From Acetobacteraceae bacterium (GTDB lineage: Bacteria; Pseudomonadota; Alphaproteobacteria; Acetobacterales; Acetobacteraceae), in NCBI GenBank assembly GCA_003506895.1, contig DNXO01000096.1:1-11391 (forward strand): a stretch of 11,391 nt of DNA. The letters run 5' to 3'. Positions within the stretch are counted from its first letter, which is position 1. Each line of letters starts with the position of its first letter. The notes under the pieces are model-generated. The model saw only the letters and a program-made list of their open reading frames with translations. It had not been told where the DNA came from and ran no database searches. Shown piece after piece: positions 6,634 through 11,391 of this stretch. The position numbers and the translations under genes are program-made.

Positions 6634-6970
6634 ATGGATATTGCCGAATGGTTTGGGACGGTAGCCGACAACCTAGGCGCAATTACCAACCGCACCCTTC
6701 CCGGTTCGCCCGGTAACGACGGACGAAATCACGCAAGGTCTGTCCTTCGTTCTCCAACGGGAGCGTAAGAAGCGGGTTCACAAGGCCGACGACATCATGG
6801 CGCGGATCACGGCCGAGCGGCTTGTACGACATCTGCAAAGGCTGGGGCGTCGTGTTAATGCGGCCGCCGAGTTTCGCGCCGATATCGTCGGGAATGCCGT
6901 CACCGTTGCCGGACTAATGGTCGATGTTTGTTCCATTCCGCTCTTTGAATTTTGCGAATTCCAACATTAG
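6634..6970 (+). pseudogene. Small accessory gene with a probable -1/+1 frameshift
   Basis: From the ATG at 6634 one frame reads MDIAEWFGTVADNLGAITNRTLPGSPGND. The next frame, open from 6677 to the stop at 6968-6970, carries DEITQGLSFVLQRERKKRVHKADDIMARITAERLVRHLQR. Removing one base near 6720 joins them as ...GNDDEITQGLSF..., giving one continuous protein of about 111 aa. The pattern ITQGL...RKRVH.ADD.MARITAERLVRHL resembles small alphaproteobacterial proteins of unknown function, as I recall them. The C-terminus after about GRRV does not look like that family and overlaps the 3' end of the opposing gene. Alternatively a short intact protein could start at ATG 6797. Decay at a tRNA-linked junction is consistent with an old insertion. 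Confidence 0.45.
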
Positions 6971-7393
6971 TTCCTGTCCATCCTTATTGCTAACATCCAG
7001 GAAATGTAGGTACTTTTCTGCCGATTTTATTGCTGTCGCCGAATCACCGGGGAAGGCCGGCCCCAGAGGGGCACCGACTCCGTACTGAAAATTACTTAGG
7101 AGGAAGTGTCCTGTTTCGAGCCAGTCACGCCTAGCGGTGGTTTTTTCGGCGAGCCAAGCAGCCTGCAATGCTCGTTTCATTTGGTCCTTCGACAACGGCA
7201 GGGATCGGGCATCAAGGATTGCCCCAGGATTACGGGCAATTAGAATTCGAAATTTCTCGATTGCAGAGAAGGTATCAAATTCCCAGGCGGCGGTTACGAT
7301 CGGGGACTTACTTCTTAGAAACCCGTCGAGTGTCAGGATTGCGACTAGCCGCGACCACCACCGTCTCAATGAGTTATTGTCCAATCTGGCCAT
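6914..7393 (-). CDS. Hypothetical protein, 159 aa
   Basis: I do not recognise this protein. It starts MARLDNNSLRRWWSRLVAILTLDGFLRSK, then has a mostly helical, charged central part (KDQMKRALQAAWLAEKTTARRDWLETGHFLLSNFQYGVG) and a helical C-terminus. No signal peptide or transmembrane segment is evident. The ATG at 7393 is preferred because GGGAAAGG precedes it. An in-frame TTG at 7462 would add 23 residues but has no ribosome site. The gene begins 78 bases downstream of the serine recombinase on the same strand and may share its transcript. Its codon use is less GC-biased than the left-hand chromosomal genes, consistent with foreign origin. Its 3' end overlaps the small gene on the plus strand. 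Confidence 0.6.
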   Translation of the reverse strand: MARLDNNSLRRWWSRLVAILTLDGFLRSKSPIVTAAWEFDTFSAIEKFRILIARNPGAILDARSLPLSKDQMKRALQAAWLAEKTTARRDWLETGHFLLSNFQYGVGAPLGPAFPGDSATAIKSAEKYLHFLDVSNKDGQELMLEFAKFKERNGTNIDH

Positions 7394-7471
7394 GGCGCCT
7401 TTCCCTAGTGTCGGGAATTCCGTTTGGGATGAGAATGAATTAGCAAGGATCAACTTTCCCAAGTCAACCCG

Positions 7472-8140
7472 TCACGCTCGTCCCAATAGGTTACGCACCG
7501 TGCTGCCATACCAAGCCCCGCCTCGAGCGGTGCGGATGCCACGGGCATTGAGAGCCTCGGCAATCGCGCGGTGGGTCGACGCGCCCGCCGCCTGGATCTG
7601 CTTCACGATGGGGAGGACGTTCGCCGCGAAGATGTCCGCCGCGTCCCGGTTCGCTGCCGCGCCCATCGTTTGCGCAACGTCCAGATTGGTTCGGTTGCCC
7701 AACACCGCGCCCTGAGCCCTCTTCGCGCCAAGAGCCGCGCGGGTCCGATCCGCGATCAGGCTCCGCTCTTTCTCCGCCAGGGCGGCGTATACATGCAGCA
7801 TGAACGGTTCCGCATCCGCGCCCAACTCGGTTACGATGAACGCGACCCGCTGTGCCATGAGGCCGGAGATAAAGGCCACGTCACGGGACAGGCGGCAGAG
7901 TTTAGCCACCACCACCGGAACCTTAGCTTTCCGCGCAACCGCCAGAGCGGCCGCAAGTTTCGGGCGGCGCTCGAGGGCGTCGGCGCCCTTGCCGGTTTCA
8001 ACTTCGACATATTCCCCGGTCACCTCGAAGCCCTCGGCAGCGGCGAACCGTGTGATAGCTTCCCGTTGGGCTTCGATGCCCAAACCGGACTTGCCCTGCT
8101 TCCCGGTGGATACACGAATGTACGTGACTACCTGCCGCAT
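7472..8140 (-). CDS. Small serine recombinase (resolvase/invertase family)
   Basis: This 222-aa DNA recombinase has an N-terminal catalytic domain (about 3-140) with the nucleophile Ser11 in YIRVSTGKQGKSGLGIEAQ. The conserved arginine region is AKLCRLSRDV (Arg83, Arg86), followed by the E-helix segment ALAEKERSLIADRTRAAL. The C-terminus (about 175-220: IQAAGASTHRAIAEALNARGIRTARGGAWYGSTVRNLL) resembles the helix-turn-helix start of the Recombinase (PF07508) domain of larger serine recombinases. The protein lacks the zinc ribbon and coiled coil of large integrases, so it is short relative to phage integrases. The ATG at 8140 has a GGAG-type ribosome site. A dyad at 8162-8191 upstream may be its operator or a recombination site. 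It could resolve or invert DNA, or be a relic of the element at the tRNA. Confidence 0.9.
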   Translation of the reverse strand: MRQVVTYIRVSTGKQGKSGLGIEAQREAITRFAAAEGFEVTGEYVEVETGKGADALERRPKLAAALAVARKAKVPVVVAKLCRLSRDVAFISGLMAQRVAFIVTELGADAEPFMLHVYAALAEKERSLIADRTRAALGAKRAQGAVLGNRTNLDVAQTMGAAANRDAADIFAANVLPIVKQIQAAGASTHRAIAEALNARGIRTARGGAWYGSTVRNLLGRA

Positions 8141-8161
8141 TTACCCGCTCCGATCGAATGA

Positions 8162-8191
8162 ACAAACTCTATACGCTCATATTGAGTTTGT
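8162..8191. promoter_or_regulatory. Inverted repeat upstream of the serine recombinase
   Basis: ACAAACTC (8162-8169) and GAGTTTGT (8184-8191) form a perfect 8-bp dyad with a 14-base spacer. It lies 22-51 bases upstream of the recombinase start codon, in an AT-richer pocket. The spacing and location fit a dimer-binding site, either an autoregulatory operator or a crossover-type (res/hix-like) site. On the minus strand a TATAGA element inside it could be a -10 box. Confidence 0.45.
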
Positions 8192-8265
8192 ACAGAAATA
8201 AAGCGGCGAGGATTAGGGTTACGTAGTTAGCCGATCCCTCTCGTCAGTGCTGATCGTGTCCAAAC

Positions 8266-9372
8266 CTACTTGGGAATAAACGCTGCCTTGACCGCAGCAG
8301 TCTGAAAATCAGCGTCGCGCATGGGCGGGGTCGTTGAAGCGCTACCGCTGCTTGCCCCACTGTTGCCGGCGTTCGGCCCGGTTAGCGCATAGACCACATA
8401 TCCGCTGGGGTCAGCTTGAAGAATGAAGTACCGAATAGTTCGTGCCCCGCTGGAATCAGTGCAGAGGCTGTTAGCCTTAGTGACAATTTTGCCATCAACC
8501 AAGTCGCTTGATCGACTAGACGCAAAGTCTCCCTTGCACTGACTGGCATCACCCGAGAGCATATTAGAGGCCACTTGCTGCGGGTCCTTCCCCGTTGAAG
8601 CAGGCAGCAATTCCACAGCCCCAAGGCCGTTATCAGAAGTCCAAACGGCGCCGCGCCCTTTCAAACCAGCAGGCGTCTCAGTTCCAGAAAGCAATCTGGC
8701 GTTTGGCAATTTTGCTTGGAGCAGCAAATTCGTAGCTATGCGCGTCGCCGCCATCTCCAGTTCGAGTTCGGCTGTGCGATATTCCTGTGCAGGCGTGGCG
8801 GACCTTACCGGAGTTACCGGAGGCGGAGCATCGGCAAATACAGGCGGCGGCTCGCCCCGTTCGACCGCCAAGGCGGCAGCGACGCACCGGGAAAGGCCCA
8901 CCATGAGGCGCGAGGTCCCGTCAAGTGCAAAGCCAAATGTCTGGTTACCGACCTTGATACCCATCAATCGAGCGCTTCGGAATAAGCCCACCAGCGTTGA
9001 GTCGGGCTGCATCGGAATCGTCGCAAAGTTGCTCAGAGCGGCCGTTGCTGTCCCTGTCCAGGGCGCCGCGCCATCGAAGGTAATAACAAGCGGGAAATTA
9101 GCACCGGGGTTCAAATTCCAAGCTGGGTTGGCGAAACCAAGCGTCCAACCATATCCCCGGTTGACACTCACATGCATAGTGATGCCACTTTTGTATGACG
9201 CCCATGCTCCGCAGTGGGAGAATTGATGTGTTTGATCGTTGGTGAATTCTCCCCCTTGCCAAAGGCCGAAAAATTGCACTGACCGCGTTTGCGCCGCGCG
9301 GGCCTCTTGTACGAGAGTGCCTGAGGTGAGAACAGAAGTCGCTATTGCAAGCGCAAACCTAATTTTTCCCAT
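8266..9372 (-). CDS. Secreted two-domain protein of unknown function
   Basis: This is a 368-aa exported protein with a signal peptide (MGKIRFALAIATSVLTSG, likely cleavage after ARA near residue 26). Domain 1 (about 35-165) contains FGLWQGGEFTNDQTHQFSHC, ITMHVSVNRGYGWTLGFANPAWNL and a terminal SRCVAAA; Cys54 and Cys163 could pair. I recall similar domains in uncharacterised envelope proteins of alphaproteobacteria but cannot name the family. A Pro-rich linker (about 175-195) leads to domain 2 (about 200-368). Domain 2 has two cysteines (Cys279, Cys304), a RYFILQADPSGYVVYAL stretch and a Gly/Ser-rich loop near 335-348. The ATG at 9372 is chosen over an ATG at 9390 because GGAG sits eight bases upstream of it. 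It lies between the recombinase and the HGGxSTG gene on the same strand and probably has its own transcript. Confidence 0.75.
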   Translation of the reverse strand: MGKIRFALAIATSVLTSGTLVQEARAAQTRSVQFFGLWQGGEFTNDQTHQFSHCGAWASYKSGITMHVSVNRGYGWTLGFANPAWNLNPGANFPLVITFDGAAPWTGTATAALSNFATIPMQPDSTLVGLFRSARLMGIKVGNQTFGFALDGTSRLMVGLSRCVAAALAVERGEPPPVFADAPPPVTPVRSATPAQEYRTAELELEMAATRIATNLLLQAKLPNARLLSGTETPAGLKGRGAVWTSDNGLGAVELLPASTGKDPQQVASNMLSGDASQCKGDFASSRSSDLVDGKIVTKANSLCTDSSGARTIRYFILQADPSGYVVYALTGPNAGNSGASSGSASTTPPMRDADFQTAAVKAAFIPK

Positions 9373-9421
9373 GAGCCGAACTCCGATCATTGCCCGATTA
9401 GGCCGTAATCAATCTCGATTT

Positions 9422-9440
9422 GCAACGCTGATCGCGTTGC
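9422..9440 (-). terminator. Hairpin downstream of the HGGxSTG gene, possible terminator
   Basis: GCAACGC (9422-9428) and GCGTTGC (9434-9440) form a perfect 7-bp stem with a 5-base loop. It lies 39 bases past the stop of the leftward four-gene unit and upstream of the secreted-protein gene. On the minus strand it is followed by AAAT rather than a U-tract, so intrinsic termination would be weak. An operator role is also possible. Confidence 0.35.
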
Positions 9441-9478
9441 GGCGGCTCGCGCTTGTGCGGGCGACTATTACTGCGCCA

Positions 9479-9790
9479 CTACGTCTCATCAATTAACCGG
9501 CTCGCATCCGCCGACAGGGCGCGAACCGCCTTCATCATCCGACGGTATTCCTCCGAATAGCAGCCGTGCCGCGTTCGTGCCCGCCGTATCCGTTCCAATC
9601 CCTCCGCCGTTTTCGGTCCGGTGCTTTTACCCCCATGCATCCGGCATCTGCCGTCCAACATCGCAGACGCCTTGCACGCCGCGCCGCTCCGGGTCCGGGC
9701 ACCGCATCGGAGACAAGCCTGCGCCAACGGCAGCGTAATCCGCCAATCCGGCAGGCGATGCATGGGGTTGTCCTTAACCTTTTCCGGCAT
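9479..9790 (-). CDS. HGGxSTG-motif small protein with Cys-rich zinc-finger-like core
   Basis: This 103-aa protein contains the signature CRMHGGKSTGPKTAEGLERIRRARTRHG (49-76), matching small proteins named after the HGGxSTG motif that are common in mobile and prophage-like regions. The N-terminal half has C26-x2-C29-x9-C39-x9-C49-x2-H52, a spacing that could bind zinc. The C-terminal part is basic and helical. Function is unknown; nucleic-acid binding is a guess from the Cys/His and Arg content. The ATG at 9790 is preferred because GGGAGGGG precedes it; an in-frame TTG at 9829 has no such site. The start overlaps the end of the 97-aa gene by 17 bases, making it the last member of the antitoxin-toxin operon. 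Confidence 0.8.
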   Translation of the reverse strand: MPEKVKDNPMHRLPDWRITLPLAQACLRCGARTRSGAACKASAMLDGRCRMHGGKSTGPKTAEGLERIRRARTRHGCYSEEYRRMMKAVRALSADASRLIDET

Positions 9791-10067
9791 GCCCCACCCC
9801 TCCCGCAGCCTGAGAAACGGCTCCGACAATCGCCTGTCCGCCCTCGTTGACCGTGACGTGCTGGACCGTGACCTTTTGCTCGCCGCCCGTTCGGTATCGC
9901 TTCAATGCTTCCACTTGAACGGCGAAGGTCCGCGCCAGCTTGTTGAAGGCGTTCGAGGCACTGTCCTGTTGGGGAAGGTTGTCCACATGAGCGAGGCGGC
10001 GGGCGAACGTCATCATAGCCATATGAACCGCCGCCATTTGGCTACGCTTTGGGCCCTTGCTCGTCAC
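9774..10067 (-). CDS. 97-aa protein of unknown function, coupled to the MazF toxin gene
   Basis: I infer a GTG start at 10067, which overlaps the toxin stop as GTGA and has GGAG just upstream. The longer reading frame to 10220 lies inside the toxin gene and is a shadow. The protein reads MTSKGPKRSQMAAVHMAMMTFARRL, then NLPQQDSASNAFNKLARTFAVQVEALKRYRTGGEQKVTVQHVTVNEGGQAIVGAV, with a Gly-rich tail. I recall the pattern LPQQDSA..A.NKL.RT.A.Q.EAL.RYR.GG.Q.VTVQHV.V.EGGQAIVG from small uncharacterised alphaproteobacterial proteins that often precede an HGGxSTG protein, which is the arrangement here. No enzymatic motif is visible. The central helix region followed by a beta-rich VTVQHVTV segment suggests a small structural or nucleic-acid-associated protein. 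Its 3' end overlaps the next gene by 17 bases. Confidence 0.75.
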   Translation of the reverse strand: MTSKGPKRSQMAAVHMAMMTFARRLAHVDNLPQQDSASNAFNKLARTFAVQVEALKRYRTGGEQKVTVQHVTVNEGGQAIVGAVSQAAGGVGHAGKG

Positions 10068-10417
10068 GACTCCTGCTTGGTCCTTGGCGAGACGGCCAGC
10101 CCGAGGAACACGAGAACAGCTTGGTTGAGCCGCAGAATATCCTCGTCGTCCAACCTGCCAACGCGCGCGCCGACTTTCGTCTTTGGGACGGTAGAAATCT
10201 TGTCCACCATCAAACGGCACGCGGCCCGCAGGCCATTGCGCTCGTTCGGCTGCACTGGCAGGCGGAACAGCGGCGCTTCCGTCTGATCGGTGGTGAAGGC
10301 GCAGACGGTGATCGAGTCGGTCGCGTCGAAGCTATCGTCCTGAACGATGACGACGGGGCGCGGCTTGCCGGCGTAGTCCTTGCCGCCGGCGACGGTCCAA
10401 ATGTCGCCTCGCCTCAT
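10064..10417 (-). CDS. Type II toxin, MazF/PemK-like endoribonuclease
   Basis: This is a 117-aa MazF/PemK-fold protein. It begins MRRGDIWTVAGG, followed by GKPRPVVIVQDD (17-28, holding the conserved Arg20-Pro21), VCAFTTD (38-44, with the active-site Thr region), RAACRLMVDKISTVPK and a final helix DILRLNQAVLVFLGL. Family members cleave RNA in a sequence-specific way and are held inactive by the cognate antitoxin. Length and motifs are complete, so it is likely functional. The ATG at 10417 overlaps the antitoxin stop by four bases (ATGA). Its own stop overlaps the GTG start of the 97-aa gene (GTGA). Confidence 0.92.
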   Translation of the reverse strand: MRRGDIWTVAGGKDYAGKPRPVVIVQDDSFDATDSITVCAFTTDQTEAPLFRLPVQPNERNGLRAACRLMVDKISTVPKTKVGARVGRLDDEDILRLNQAVLVFLGLAVSPRTKQES

Positions 10418-10638
10418 TCATCGCCCCAGTCCGTCACGGCGTCGATGAACGCCTGATCCTCCCGCGCATGGGCGCTGGCGGCGATGGCGGCCGACTGGCG
10501 ATGCGCTTCAGACTTGAAGGCGGGGGAGCGCACGTCCGGCACCCAAATCTGGATCGGGCGTAGCCCCTGCTCGCGCAGACGCTCGCGATGTTCCCGCACC
10601 TTGAAACGCGAGGGCTTGGCGCTTGATGCCGAGGCCAT
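10414..10638 (-). CDS. MazE-like antitoxin (DUF3018 type)
   Basis: This 74-aa basic protein has the sequence style of DUF3018 antitoxins: RFKVREHRERLREQGLRPIQIWVPDVRSPAFKSEAHRQSAAIAASAHAREDQAFIDAVTDWGDE. The N-terminal half (about 12-40) resembles a ribbon-helix-helix-like DNA-binding region, and the acidic C-terminal tail (EDQAFIDAVTDWGDE) probably wraps and inhibits the toxin. It sits immediately upstream of the MazF-like toxin with a four-base ATGA overlap. A GGAG ribosome site precedes the ATG at 10638. A perfect 14-bp palindrome 17-30 bases upstream is the likely autoregulatory operator. Confidence 0.88.
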   Translation of the reverse strand: MASASSAKPSRFKVREHRERLREQGLRPIQIWVPDVRSPAFKSEAHRQSAAIAASAHAREDQAFIDAVTDWGDE

Positions 10639-10654
10639 GACAAGTCTCCGATTT

Positions 10655-10668
10655 AGTTACATGTAACT
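10655..10668. promoter_or_regulatory. Perfect 14-bp palindrome, probable antitoxin operator
   Basis: AGTTACATGTAACT is a perfect palindrome ending 17 bases upstream of the antitoxin start codon. Type II toxin-antitoxin operons are usually repressed by the antitoxin alone or in complex with the toxin at such a site. The eight bases CATGTAAC recur at 10742-10749, a possible second half-site about 80 bases further upstream. Confidence 0.65.
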
Positions 10669-10751
10669 TATCACGGCCCGCCCAGCTTCGCCAGTGGCAA
10701 AGACTAAGCGCTACGCGTTCTGGTCCCCAAGGAGTTATGGGCATGTAACAG

Positions 10752-10775
10752 CCATCACGCGGACCGCGGTGATGG
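10752..10775 (-). terminator. Strong hairpin between the 186-aa gene and the antitoxin operon
   Basis: CCATCAC (10752-10758) and GTGATGG (10769-10775) form a 7-bp stem, with further GC pairing possible inside the 10-base loop. It lies about 50 bases downstream of the stop of the leftward 186-aa gene. It could terminate that transcript and insulate the toxin operon. No U-tract follows on the minus strand, so the call is tentative. Confidence 0.35.
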
Positions 10776-10825
10776 CGGTGCGGTGGTCGCCGGGTGGCGC
10801 GACGACCCAGCCATTCGCACGATCT

Positions 10826-11386
10826 CTAGTGGCATGTCCCATCCTCCAACCAAGGCCCGTCGCTCGGTGCGAGGACGAAAAATTCCGCCGTCTCCAGAAT
10901 CGGGGTGTAGTACGCTAACAGCGTTCGCATGAACCCGGCGGTGAAGCGCAACCGAGCGCCGGGCAGCAGCGGGTCGTTGTCGGACGCCTTTCCGATTTCC
11001 ACCGAGGACGGCACCTGTGCGGCAAGCTGGCGCAGCACGGCGCATTCCGCGAGATGCCCCGCCTCGATCTGGTCCAGGGTGAAATACGCATCGAAGACCA
11101 TGGCTTTACCGGCGGCATTGCAGAGCAAGAGGTTCTCGCACCAGGCCGATCCGGGACGGGACCGGATCAGCGCCGTACCCGACGCGAAATCCGCCTCGAT
11201 CCGTGGCAGTAATGCGCGGTCCTGGGGACCCCGGAACAACGTGGCGGGCACCATCACCACAGGCCAGGCCGCGATCATCACCAGCATCGTCGCCGGAATT
11301 GTCGGGCGGCCCGTCCCGTTGATCATGCTATGGGCCCGCTGCGAAATAACCGCTTCGATGGACGCACGGGCCTTGGAAACCGTCAT
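10826..11386 (-). CDS. Hypothetical protein, 186 aa (5' end may lie beyond window)
   Basis: I do not recognise this protein. From the ATG at 11386 it reads MTVSKARASIEAVISQRAHSMINGTG, then a hydrophobic segment around residues 28-50 (TIPATMLVMIAAWPVVMVPATLFRG). The rest is soluble-looking: ENLLLCNAAGKAMVFDAYFTLDQIEAGHLAECAVLRQLAAQVPSSVEIG, and near the end MRTLLAYYTPILETAEFFVLAPSDGPWLEDGTCH. One membrane anchor is possible. Only five bases precede the ATG, so no ribosome site or upstream stop can be checked and the true start could be to the right. It is the only long open frame in this stretch and its codon use is GC-rich like that of the left-hand chromosomal genes, so it may lie outside the accessory element. 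Confidence 0.55.
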   Translation of the reverse strand: MTVSKARASIEAVISQRAHSMINGTGRPTIPATMLVMIAAWPVVMVPATLFRGPQDRALLPRIEADFASGTALIRSRPGSAWCENLLLCNAAGKAMVFDAYFTLDQIEAGHLAECAVLRQLAAQVPSSVEIGKASDNDPLLPGARLRFTAGFMRTLLAYYTPILETAEFFVLAPSDGPWLEDGTCH

Positions 11387-11391
11387 GGCGG

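Noticed and set aside
8738..9226. 162-aa plus-strand frame inside the secreted-protein gene
   Set aside because: It is a shadow. The minus-strand frame is longer, starts with a signal peptide and has a ribosome site.
10068..10220. N-terminal extension of the 97-aa protein up to 10220
   Set aside because: The extension lies wholly inside the MazF-like gene in another frame and looks random. The GTGA overlap and ribosome site support a start at 10067.
10049..10456. 135-aa plus-strand frame across the toxin gene
   Set aside because: It is a shadow of the MazF-like gene on the opposite strand with no recognisable motifs.
6552..11391. CRISPR array, insertion-sequence ends or a transposase gene
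   Set aside because: There are no regularly spaced repeats, no transposase-like protein and no terminal inverted repeats visible.

Overview
The window is GC-rich, densely coded DNA from an alphaproteobacterium. The protein styles fit Rhodospirillales, perhaps Acetobacteraceae, but no marker gene here fixes the genus. It has a chromosomal-looking left part (1 to about 6460) and an accessory-looking right part that begins at a tRNA-Ser gene (6462-6551) and runs to at least about 10670.

Left part. The 5' end of urtA (urea ABC transporter binding protein) reads leftwards from 653 and runs off the window. A near-perfect sigma-54 (-24/-12) promoter at 720-734 points at it. Diverging from it is a D-2-hydroxyacid dehydrogenase (948-1916) with a plausible sigma-70 promoter and a dyad just upstream. 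A leftward group follows: an EamA/DMT-type exporter (3596-4522), a secreted PRC-barrel protein (3114-3536) and an MFS transporter (1894-3114). The last two overlap at TGATG, so they are probably translationally coupled. Rightwards from 4589 is a DUF4130-UdgX fusion, a uracil-DNA-binding repair-type protein. It meets a small VOC/glyoxalase-fold protein tail to tail at 5890-5893.

Right part. Just 3' of tRNA-Ser(CGA) the sequence becomes AT-rich. It carries a tandem 12-bp repeat, a small gene that looks frameshifted (6634-6970), an unrecognised 159-aa protein, a small serine recombinase with a dyad upstream, and a secreted two-domain protein of unknown function. Next comes a compact leftward four-gene unit: a MazE-like antitoxin (DUF3018 type), a MazF/PemK toxin, a 97-aa unknown protein and a 103-aa HGGxSTG protein. 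Its junctions overlap by 4, 4 and 17 bases, and a perfect 14-bp palindrome lies upstream of the antitoxin. This looks like an integrated, partly decayed element at a tRNA. No second copy of the tRNA 3' end and no tyrosine integrase were seen in the window, so neither boundary is proven. The right edge holds an unrecognised 186-aa protein (10826-11386) that may begin beyond the window.

The most unusual features are the overlapping antitoxin-toxin-unknown-HGGxSTG operon and the tRNA-linked junction zone. The sigma-54 promoter is the clearest regulatory site.
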